Shown here one piece after another: positions 51,282 to 58,928 of a stretch of 64,000 bases of DNA. The stretch covers positions 43,703-107,702 of the forward strand of contig CALBSC010000001.1 in assembly GCA_937927685.1 (NCBI GenBank). Direction: 5' to 3'. The DNA comes from an uncultured Burkholderiales bacterium. GTDB taxonomy: Bacteria > Pseudomonadota > Gammaproteobacteria > Burkholderiales > Burkholderiaceae_C. A model generated the notes under the pieces. It was not told the origin of the DNA and made no database searches. It saw only the letters and a list, made by a program, of their open reading frames with translations. The position numbers and the translations under genes are program-made. Positions within the stretch are counted from its first letter, which is position 1. Each line of letters starts with the position of its first letter.

Positions 51282-51303
51282 AATTTCGACCACGTTTTTT
51301 TTT
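51280..51303 (+). promoter_or_regulatory. GAAATTTC repeat and T-tract before dctP
   Basis: A further palindromic GAAATTTC (51280-51287), close to the operator core at 50410 and 50432, overlaps the DUF1445 stop, and nine T follow (51295-51303). A 7-bp stem (51252-51258 with 51268-51274) lies just upstream inside the coding region. It may be a secondary operator or a weak attenuator ahead of dctP. Confidence 0.3.
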
Positions 51304-51317
51304 ACACAGGAGATTCC

Positions 51318-52373
51318 ATGAAAATGCGCTTCAAGATGTTGGCACTGGTCCTGGCCACGCTCGGGTCCCAGGCCGTCATGGCCCAGAAAATTTCGGTGCA
51401 GGCCATCACCCAAGTGGCTCCCAACCTGCCGCAATACACCAAGGTGGATCAGCCGCTGCTGCGCGACGGGATGGCCAGTGCCACCCAGGGGCGTGTCGAG
51501 GTGACCCTGGCTTCCTGGCCGGAGCGCAACGTCAGCGGTCCGGAGGTGTTGCGACTGGTTCGCTCGGGGCAGGTCGATATTGCGGCAGCGCCGCTCACCA
51601 CCGTGTCGGGTGATGTGCCGATCCTGGACGGGGTGGATCTGGCCGGCATGAACTCCGACATCCGCCAGGCACGCAAAGTGGCGGATGCCATGATGCCGGT
51701 GGCCAACAAGGAGCTGGAGCGGCTGGGCATCAAACTCGTGGCCACCTACCCCTTTTCAGGGCAGATGCTGTTTTGTCGCAAGCCCATCGCGACCCTGGCT
51801 GACATCAAGGGCCTGAAGATCAGAACCAATGGCCCCTCGGCGGCCGATCTGGTCAAGGCGCTGGGCGGGCAACCCGTGTCGCTGGCGTTTGGCGAGGTGT
51901 ACACCGCCCTCGAGCGTGGCACGGTTGACTGCGGCATCACGGGCGCCGGTTCGGGCAACGGGGTCAAGTGGCCCGAGGTGTCCACCCACCTCTACACCCT
52001 GGCGCTGTCCTGGTCCACCTCGGGCTATTTCGTCAACCTGGCCTGGTGGAACAAACTCGATCCGGCCATTCGCGCGCAATTCGAGAAAACCTTTGCGGCC
52101 GTGCAAGAAGCGCAATGGAGCATGGGCGTGGAAGCCACCAACGACGGGATTGCTTGCAACGTCGGCCGCGAAAAGGATTGCAAGTTGCACACCCTGATCA
52201 AGAAGCCCATGGTCGAAGTCAAGCCCCAGGGCAACATGGTCGCCACCTTGCAACAGGAACTGGCCGAAGATGTCCTCCCCGGCTGGATCAAGCGCTGCGG
52301 TGACCGTTGCGCGGCGGTGTATCGCGACGTGATCGAGCCGATCACCGGCATCAAGCCGCTGGCGGCACGTTGA
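51318..52373 (+). CDS. TRAP transporter substrate-binding protein (DctP family)
   Basis: 351 residues. A signal peptide ends near AVMAQK, and RBS AGGAG precedes the ATG. DctP features: FSGQMLFCRKPIATLADIKGLKIR (in pieces), the ligand Arg region RTNGPSAADLVKALGG, QPVSLAFGEVYTALERGTVD and GITGAGSGNGVKWPEVSTHLY. It binds an acidic substrate in the periplasm for the DctQM membrane part encoded next. The oxoprolinase context suggests 5-oxoproline or a related cyclic acid. Confidence 0.94.
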   Translation: MKMRFKMLALVLATLGSQAVMAQKISVQAITQVAPNLPQYTKVDQPLLRDGMASATQGRVEVTLASWPERNVSGPEVLRLVRSGQVDIAAAPLTTVSGDVPILDGVDLAGMNSDIRQARKVADAMMPVANKELERLGIKLVATYPFSGQMLFCRKPIATLADIKGLKIRTNGPSAADLVKALGGQPVSLAFGEVYTALERGTVDCGITGAGSGNGVKWPEVSTHLYTLALSWSTSGYFVNLAWWNKLDPAIRAQFEKTFAAVQEAQWSMGVEATNDGIACNVGREKDCKLHTLIKKPMVEVKPQGNMVATLQQELAEDVLPGWIKRCGDRCAAVYRDVIEPITGIKPLAAR

Positions 52374-52395
52374 CCACGCCTGGCCGGAATTCAAG

Positions 52396-52995
52396 ATGAG
52401 GCTCATCGAGTGGGCATCCCGTCGTGCCATGGGGCTGGCGGGATGGTGTTACCTGGCCATGACCGTGCTGATCTGTTTTGACATTTCAGCACGGCGTTTG
52501 TTGGGCTTTTCGTCTGAATCCACCATCGAGCTGAGCGGCTACCTCATGGCCATCGGCATGAGCTGGGGGCTGGCCGGCACCTTGCTGGAGCGGGGCCACG
52601 TCCGCATCGATGTGCTGCTGCAGAAAATGCCGCTGCGCTGGCGTGTGGTCCTGCATCTGCTGTCGCTGTCAGCCATGCTCGTGTCGATTGCTTTCTTCAT
52701 CTGGGGGGCGTTCTCGCTGGCGCTGGACTCAATGACGTTCGGCGCCACGGATTTGTCGGCTCTGCGAACCCCGTTGGTGGTGCCGCAGGGGTTGTGGGCC
52801 GTGGGGTTTGCCTTGTTTGGCCTGGCCGCCGTGGCATTGATGGCGCGTGGCCTTCGGCAATGTGTGCAGGGTGACTGGCAGGCGCTGGACACCTCACTGA
52901 TGTCACGCAGCTACCAGGAAGAAGCCGACGAAACCTTGCAGGCACTGGGGGCCGATCCGGCTGAACGCCTTTCCTCCGGAGGGGCGTCGCGATGA
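52396..52995 (+). CDS. TRAP transporter small permease (DctQ family)
   Basis: 199 residues with four membrane helices (GLAGWCYLAMTVLICFDI, TIELSGYLMAIGMSWGLAGT, HLLSLSAMLVSIAFFIWGAF, VGFALFGLAAVALMARG). The family motif FSSESTIELSGYLM is present. Overlaps the large permease start by 4 bp. Its charged C-terminal tail (EEADETLQALGADP) is longer than usual. Confidence 0.92.
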   Translation: MRLIEWASRRAMGLAGWCYLAMTVLICFDISARRLLGFSSESTIELSGYLMAIGMSWGLAGTLLERGHVRIDVLLQKMPLRWRVVLHLLSLSAMLVSIAFFIWGAFSLALDSMTFGATDLSALRTPLVVPQGLWAVGFALFGLAAVALMARGLRQCVQGDWQALDTSLMSRSYQEEADETLQALGADPAERLSSGGASR

Positions 52996-54377
52996 TTGCG
53001 ATCGTGTTCATCGTGATCATGGCGGTGATCGTGGCCGTGGCCTCGCTGATGGGGGGCGGCACGCCTGTTGCCGTGGCGGTACCCTGGTGGAGTTTGCTGG
53101 CGGTGTTGCTGGCCTTTGTGGGCTTCTTTGCCGGTGGCATCTATGTGGGCGCGGCCTTGTCCTCGCTGGCGTTGCTGGCGGGTTTTGGTTTGTCGGACCG
53201 GCCCTTCTGGAATTTCATTGGTGAAATGTTGTGGGGGCCATCCACCAACTTTGTGCTGGTGTCGGTGCCACTCTTTTTGTTGATGGGCGAGGTCATGCTG
53301 CGGGCGGGTCTGTCCGATCGCCTGTACCGCTCCCTGAATGTGTGGATGGGTCGCCTGCCGGGGGGCTTGTTGCACACCAACATCATTTCCTGCGGTGTGT
53401 TTTCGGCGGTGGCCGGCTCCAGCGTGGCCACGGCCGCCACCATGGGGTCGGTGGCCTTGCCCTACTTCGAGAAGAGCCACTACCCCCCTCGGCTGGTGCT
53501 GGGTTCGCTGGCAGCCGGGGGTGCGCTGGGCAACCTCATTCCACCGGGCATCACGTTCATCATTTACGGGTTGATCACCGAAACCTCGGTGGGTGCGCTC
53601 TATCTGGCTGCGGTCGGACCGAGCCTGCTGGTGGTGGTGCTGTTCCTGGGCGTGATTCTCTGGTACAGCCAGGTGCTGAACCTGCAGGCCGAGACCGGGC
53701 CGGCGCCCAACTGGCGCGATCGGCTGATGAGCCTCTTTGACCTGCTGCCCACGGCGCTGCTGATAGGCCTGGTGCTGGGGACCATTTATGCGGGCTGGGC
53801 CACGCCGACGGAATCCGCGGCGCTCGGGGTGGCGGGTTCCCTGGTGCTGGCGGCAGTTGACAAGCGATTGAACTGGCGCATGCTGAATGAGTCCTTGCAC
53901 GCCACGGCGCGCACCACCTCCATGATTGCGCTCATCCTGTTTGGCGCGTATTTCCTCAACTACATCCTGTCCTCGCTGGGTGTGCCGCAGATGCTCGCCA
54001 AATTTCTCACGGGTCTGCCACTGCCAGGGTGGGCCATCATGCTGGTGATCATTGGCTTTTATCTGGCACTGGGTACCTTCATGGAAGGGATGTCCATGGT
54101 CATCACCACCATTCCCTTGCTGTTTCCGGTGGTCAAGGCGCTGGGGTATGACCCGATCTGGTTTGGGGTGGTGATCACCATGCTGGTGGAAATAGCCATG
54201 ATCAGTCCACCCGACGGCACGGTGCTCTATGTCCTGCAAGGCATGCGGCGACAACCCGGTCCCATCACCGATGTCTTCATGGGTGTGTTGCCATTCATGG
54301 CGGTTTACATGCTCGCGATTGGCATCCTGATGGTGTGTCCCGCCATCGCCCTGTGGCTGCCGCAAGCCGTGATGTGA
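52992..54377 (+). CDS. TRAP transporter large permease (DctM family)
   Basis: 461 residues, about 12 membrane helices. DctM motifs: LLMGEVMLRAGLSDRLYR, GGLLHTNIISCGVFSAVAGSS, ATAATMGSVALPYFEK, GALGNLIPPGITFIIYG and LFPVVKALGYDPIWFGVV. It completes the DctPQM sodium-driven importer. The gene is 4 bp overlapped with dctQ and 45 bp before DUF2848. Confidence 0.95.
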   Translation: MIAIVFIVIMAVIVAVASLMGGGTPVAVAVPWWSLLAVLLAFVGFFAGGIYVGAALSSLALLAGFGLSDRPFWNFIGEMLWGPSTNFVLVSVPLFLLMGEVMLRAGLSDRLYRSLNVWMGRLPGGLLHTNIISCGVFSAVAGSSVATAATMGSVALPYFEKSHYPPRLVLGSLAAGGALGNLIPPGITFIIYGLITETSVGALYLAAVGPSLLVVVLFLGVILWYSQVLNLQAETGPAPNWRDRLMSLFDLLPTALLIGLVLGTIYAGWATPTESAALGVAGSLVLAAVDKRLNWRMLNESLHATARTTSMIALILFGAYFLNYILSSLGVPQMLAKFLTGLPLPGWAIMLVIIGFYLALGTFMEGMSMVITTIPLLFPVVKALGYDPIWFGVVITMLVEIAMISPPDGTVLYVLQGMRRQPGPITDVFMGVLPFMAVYMLAIGILMVCPAIALWLPQAVM

Positions 54378-54422
54378 GCGCCTGGTTGCGCTGACCCCTT
54401 TTCTGTTTTTAGAGGTATTGTC

Positions 54423-55133
54423 ATGACCACCCTGTACTTTGCTGCCGCCTGTCTGGAGAGCGGATCCACCACACGCTTGCTGTGTGTGGAGCCCACCCAG
54501 CTGGTGATCGCCGGTTGGACCGGGCGCAACAGCGCTGCCATCGAGCACCACATCCACGAACTCGAGGCCCTGGGAGTCCCGCGTCCCTCCACAGTGCCCT
54601 TGTATTACCGTGTGAGTCATCAGCAACTCACCCAGTCCGATCGGGTGGAAGCGCTGGGGGCGGAGAGTTCGGGCGAGGCCGAGCCGGTGCTCTTTTTCAC
54701 CCAGGGCGAGTGGTGGTTGACGGTGGGGTCCGACCACACCGATCGCCAGGTGGAAACCTACTCGGTGGCCGTGTCCAAGCAGATGTGTGCCAAGCCCGTG
54801 GCCCAGGTGGCCTGGCGCTGGAGCGATGTCGTCGCCCGTCAGGATGAACTACACCTGCGCTCGCGTATCTGGGAAAACGGCGCCTGGGTCTTGTACCAGC
54901 AGGGTCAACTCGCGGGCATTCGCCCGCTGGAGTCGTTGCGTGACGGCTATTGGGACAACGGGCAAGCTCAGGAGGGGGCCTTTATGTTCTGTGGCACCTT
55001 CGCCGCCATGCCCAATGCCCAGGGTGTCGCGATTCGACCTGCCGAGCACATGCAACTCGAGATCGAAGACACGCAGTTGCAACGACGCCTGGTGCATTCT
55101 TATTCCACCCAAACATTGCCCGTGGTGAGCTGA
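54423..55133 (+). CDS. DUF2848 family protein
   Basis: 236 residues. Family landmarks: LVIAGWTGRNSAAIEHHIHEL, GVPRPSTVPLYYRVS, SGEAEPVLFF, VGSDHTDRQVETYSVAVSKQ and AFMFCGTFAAMPN. The function is unknown; members look like small fumarylacetoacetase-related proteins and recur in oxoprolinase/TRAP operons. The gene is 45 bp after dctM and 10 bp before the oxoprolinase. Confidence 0.9.
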   Translation: MTTLYFAAACLESGSTTRLLCVEPTQLVIAGWTGRNSAAIEHHIHELEALGVPRPSTVPLYYRVSHQQLTQSDRVEALGAESSGEAEPVLFFTQGEWWLTVGSDHTDRQVETYSVAVSKQMCAKPVAQVAWRWSDVVARQDELHLRSRIWENGAWVLYQQGQLAGIRPLESLRDGYWDNGQAQEGAFMFCGTFAAMPNAQGVAIRPAEHMQLEIEDTQLQRRLVHSYSTQTLPVVS

Positions 55134-55143
55134 GAGTTTTCAC

Positions 55144-58100
55144 ATGACATCAAGCGTTCAGATGCCCTCTCAAATCAACCGCTGGCAATTCTGGATCGAC
55201 CGGGGCGGTACCTTCACCGACATCGTGGGCAAGCGCCCGGATGGCACTCTGGTCACGCACAAGCTGTTGAGCGAGAACCCCGAGCAATACCGCGATGCGG
55301 CGGTGGCGGGCATCCGGCACCTGCTCGGACTGGCGGTGGGCCAGTCCATCACGCCGGACCTGGTCGCCTGCGTGAAGATGGGCACCACTGTGGCCACCAA
55401 TGCCCTGCTAGAGCGCAAGGGCGAGCCGACCCTGCTGGTGACCACGCGTGGCTTTCGCGATGCGTTGCGCATTGCCTACCAGAACCGCCCCCGTCTCTTT
55501 GACCGGCACATCGTGTTGCCCGAGCTGCTCTACAGCGAGGTCATCGAGGCCGATGAGCGCGTGGGTGCGCACGGCGATGTGTTGCAGCCGCTGGACGAGT
55601 TGCACCTGCGTGAACAATTGCAGGCTGCACATGCACGCGGTTTGCGCAGCGTGGCCATTGTGTTCATGCACGGCTATCGTTACACCGAGCATGAGGCACG
55701 CGCCGCGAGCATGGCTGCCGAACTGGGCTTCACCCAGGTGAGCGTGTCGCACCGTGTCAGCCCCCTGATGAAACTGGTGAGTCGCGGTGATACCACCGTG
55801 GTGGATGCCTACCTCTCTCCCATCTTGCGCCGCTACGTTGAACAGGTGTCGAGCGAAATGCCGGGTGTGCCGCTGTTCTTCATGCAATCCTCGGGAGGGC
55901 TGACGGACGCGCACGCCTTCCAGGGCAAGGATGCCATTTTGTCCGGCCCCGCCGGGGGCATCGTGGGCATGGCACGTACGGCTGATCTGGCCTTTGCGGA
56001 AGGCCCGCAGGCGGGCGAAGCCCCGGCGCTCAGCGGGGACACCCGGGTGATTGGCTTTGACATGGGGGGCACCTCCACCGATGTCAGCCACTATGCCGGC
56101 GAGTTCGAGCGCGAATTTGAAACGCAGGTGGCAGGCGTTCGCATGCGCGCGCCCATGATGAGCATTCACACCGTGGCCGCTGGCGGTGGCTCGATTCTGC
56201 AGTTTGATGGGGCGCGCCTGCGCGTGGGTCCGCAAAGCGCGGGTGCCAATCCGGGGCCAGCCAGTTATCGCCGCGGTGGCCCCCTGGCGGTCACCGATGC
56301 CAATGTGATGGTGGGAAAAATCCAGCCAGCATTTTTTCCGGCCGTGTTCGGGCCGCAGGCCAATGAGTTGCTGGATGCGCAAGCAGTTCGCCAGCGCTTT
56401 CAGACCATGCTGGACGAGATACGTGCAGCCAGCCCGGCCTCCGCACCGGCCAGCCCGGAAGCGTTGGCCGAGGGGTTCATCCAGATCGCGGTGCAGCAGA
56501 TGGCCAATGCCATCAAGAAAATTTCCGTCGCTCGTGGCTATGACGTCACGCGCTACACCCTGCAGTGTTTTGGAGGGGCCGGGGGGCAGCACGCCTGCCG
56601 CGTGGCCGATGTGCTGGGCATGGAGCGTGTCCTCGTGCACCCCTTGGCCGGGGTGCTGTCGGCTTATGGCATGGGCCTGGCCGACCAGAGCCTGATTCGC
56701 GAGCAGGCGGTCGAGAAAAAACTCGAAGCAGCCAGTTTCGCCGAGTGGTCCCGTGGGCTGGATGCGCTGGCTGAACAGGCTCAGCAGGCGCTGTCGGCCA
56801 CCTCACTCACGGCTGGCCATGTCTCAGCCGCCCCGATCGAATTGCGTCGACGGGTGCATGTTCGCTATGAAGGCACGGACTCGGCCTTGATCGTTCCGTT
56901 TGGAAGCCTGCAGGCTATTCAGGAGGCATTCGAGGTGGCGTACCGACAGCGGTTCGCCTTCCTGATGAAGGGCAAGGCGCTGGTGGTGGAGGCCGTGTCC
57001 GTCGAAGCGGTGATCCGCGGTGAATCTGCGCAGGAGCCACGCCTGGACATTCAGCCGCCGCGGGAAGTGCCCCGACGCGCCACCGTGCCCATGTTCAGTG
57101 ACAACCGCTGGCATGACGCTGCCCTGGTGGTGCGGGAAGACCTGCGTGCGGGCGATCGCGTGGACGGCCCCGCCATCATTGCCGAACGCAACGCCACCAC
57201 GGTGGTTGAACCGGGTTGGCAGGCCCGCCTCACCAGCCTGGACCATCTGGTGCTGTTGAGGGTACAACCGCGCGAGCAGGTGTTTGCTGCGGGCACCCGG
57301 GTGGATCCGGTGTTGCTGGAGGTGTTCAACAACCTGTTCATGAACATTGCCGAACAGATGGGACTGCAACTGCAGAACACCGCCTACTCGGTCAATATCA
57401 AGGAGCGGCTGGACTTTTCCTGCGCGCTGTTTGACGCCGAAGGCAACCTGATTGCCAATGCCCCGCACATGCCGGTGCACCTGGGTTCGATGGGCGAAAG
57501 CATCAAGACGGTGATTCGGGAAAACCGTGGCAGCATGCAGCCGGGTGATGTGTATGTGCTCAACGACCCCTACCATGGCGGCACGCACCTGCCCGATGTC
57601 ACCGTGATCACGCCGGTGTACTTGCGTGAGGATGCCGGGCCGCAGGACCCCCCGGTGTTCTACGTGGGCTCACGCGGGCACCATGCGGACATCGGTGGCA
57701 TATCACCGGGTTCCATGCCGCCGTTTTCGCGCCACATCGATGAAGAAGGTGTGCAGATCCAGAATTTCAAGCTGGTGCAAGCCGGTGTGCTGCGGGAAGC
57801 CGAGATGGTGGCCTTGCTCTCCAGTGGCCAGTACCCCAGCCGCAACCCGTCGCAAAACATGGCGGACTTGCGGGCCCAGATTGCGGCCAACGAAAAAGGC
57901 GTGCAGGAGCTGCGGCGCATGGTGCAGCAGTTTGGCCTCGATGTGGTGACAGCCTACATGCGCAATGTGCAGGACAACGCCGAAGAGTCGGTGCGTCGCG
58001 CCATCACGCGCCTGGCACGGCGCTTTGGCGAACAAACGCGCCACAGCTTCACCCTCCCGCTGGACAACGGCGCACAGATCCAGGTGGCGGTGTCGATCGA

Positions 58101-58896
58101 TGCGGCCGCACGCAGTGCCAAGATCGACTTCACCGGCACCTCACCGCAGCAGTCGAACAACTTCAATGCCCCGCGTGCAGTGTCCATGGCGGCGGTGTTG
58201 TATGTGTTCCGGACCCTGGTGGAGGACGATATCCCGCTTAATGCCGGCTGCCTCAAGCCCATCGAGGTGGTGGTGCCGCCCGGCTGTATGCTGGTGCCGC
58301 AAGCCCCCGCGTCGGTGGTGGCCGGCAACGTCGAAACCTCGACCTGCATCACCAATGCACTGTACGGTGCCCTGCAGGTGATGGCGGCCAGCCAGCCCAC
58401 GGTGAACAATTTCACCTTCGGCAATGACCGTGTGCAGTACTACGAAACGATTTCCGGGGGCAGTGGTGCCGGCCCACGCTTTGACAGCCAGGGCCTGGTC
58501 GACGGCGGCTTCGAGGGCACGTCCGTGGTGCAGACCAACATGACCAACTCGCGACTGACCGACCCCGAGGTCTTCGAGTTCCGCTTTCCGGTCCGGTTGC
58601 TGAGTTACAGCATACGCCAGGGCTCGGGCGGTGCTGGTCGTTGGCGCGGTGGCGACGGGGGGGTGCGTCGTGTGCAGTTCCTCGAACCGATGACGGCGGC
58701 TATTTTGTCCAACGGGCGTGAGCATCCGGCGTATGGACTGGAGGGGGGCCAGCCCGGCGCTCCCGGCATCAACCGGGTGGTGCGCGTCAATGGTCAGGTG
58801 GAGGTGCTGTCGCATATTGGCCAGGTGGAGATGCAGCCGGGCGATGTGTTTGAAATCCACACCCCGGGTGGGGGTGGGTATGGGCAGCCCAGCTGA
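55144..58896 (+). CDS. Fused hydantoinase A/B - 5-oxoprolinase (ATP-hydrolysing)
   Basis: 1250 residues, matching eukaryotic-type 5-oxoprolinase. The HyuA half has the N-terminal ATP-binding motif DRGGTFTDIVG (19-29), GTTVATNALLERKGEP, GFDMGGTSTDVSHYAGEFE and SAGANPGPASYRRGGPLAVTDANV. The HyuB half (about 715-1250) has NNLFMNIAEQMGLQLQNTAYS, GDVYVLNDPYHGGTHLPDVT, GSRGHHADIGGISPGSMPPF and GGFEGTSVVQTNMTNSRLTDPE. It opens 5-oxo-L-proline or a related cyclic amide to an amino acid at the cost of ATP. It is the catalytic core of the operon. Confidence 0.95.
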   Translation: MTSSVQMPSQINRWQFWIDRGGTFTDIVGKRPDGTLVTHKLLSENPEQYRDAAVAGIRHLLGLAVGQSITPDLVACVKMGTTVATNALLERKGEPTLLVTTRGFRDALRIAYQNRPRLFDRHIVLPELLYSEVIEADERVGAHGDVLQPLDELHLREQLQAAHARGLRSVAIVFMHGYRYTEHEARAASMAAELGFTQVSVSHRVSPLMKLVSRGDTTVVDAYLSPILRRYVEQVSSEMPGVPLFFMQSSGGLTDAHAFQGKDAILSGPAGGIVGMARTADLAFAEGPQAGEAPALSGDTRVIGFDMGGTSTDVSHYAGEFEREFETQVAGVRMRAPMMSIHTVAAGGGSILQFDGARLRVGPQSAGANPGPASYRRGGPLAVTDANVMVGKIQPAFFPAVFGPQANELLDAQAVRQRFQTMLDEIRAASPASAPASPEALAEGFIQIAVQQMANAIKKISVARGYDVTRYTLQCFGGAGGQHACRVADVLGMERVLVHPLAGVLSAYGMGLADQSLIREQAVEKKLEAASFAEWSRGLDALAEQAQQALSATSLTAGHVSAAPIELRRRVHVRYEGTDSALIVPFGSLQAIQEAFEVAYRQRFAFLMKGKALVVEAVSVEAVIRGESAQEPRLDIQPPREVPRRATVPMFSDNRWHDAALVVREDLRAGDRVDGPAIIAERNATTVVEPGWQARLTSLDHLVLLRVQPREQVFAAGTRVDPVLLEVFNNLFMNIAEQMGLQLQNTAYSVNIKERLDFSCALFDAEGNLIANAPHMPVHLGSMGESIKTVIRENRGSMQPGDVYVLNDPYHGGTHLPDVTVITPVYLREDAGPQDPPVFYVGSRGHHADIGGISPGSMPPFSRHIDEEGVQIQNFKLVQAGVLREAEMVALLSSGQYPSRNPSQNMADLRAQIAANEKGVQELRRMVQQFGLDVVTAYMRNVQDNAEESVRRAITRLARRFGEQTRHSFTLPLDNGAQIQVAVSIDAAARSAKIDFTGTSPQQSNNFNAPRAVSMAAVLYVFRTLVEDDIPLNAGCLKPIEVVVPPGCMLVPQAPASVVAGNVETSTCITNALYGALQVMAASQPTVNNFTFGNDRVQYYETISGGSGAGPRFDSQGLVDGGFEGTSVVQTNMTNSRLTDPEVFEFRFPVRLLSYSIRQGSGGAGRWRGGDGGVRRVQFLEPMTAAILSNGREHPAYGLEGGQPGAPGINRVVRVNGQVEVLSHIGQVEMQPGDVFEIHTPGGGGYGQPS

Positions 58897-58928
58897 GCTT
58901 TCTTCAGACCCTTCATTCAGGTAACCAC

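Noticed and set aside
51295..51303. Nine-T run read as an intrinsic terminator before dctP
   Set aside because: The nearest stem ends 20 bases earlier inside the DUF1445 coding region, so the geometry does not fit; kept only as a low-confidence regulatory note.
52911..54737. A 608-codon open frame on the minus strand, opposite dctQ/dctM
   Set aside because: His/Gln/Arg-rich composition typical of the antisense of GC-rich coding DNA, no domain, and it lies over two clear TRAP permease genes.
55408..56640. Minus-strand 410-codon frame inside the oxoprolinase
   Set aside because: Antisense of the HyuA half with low-complexity His/Gln content and no recognisable motif.
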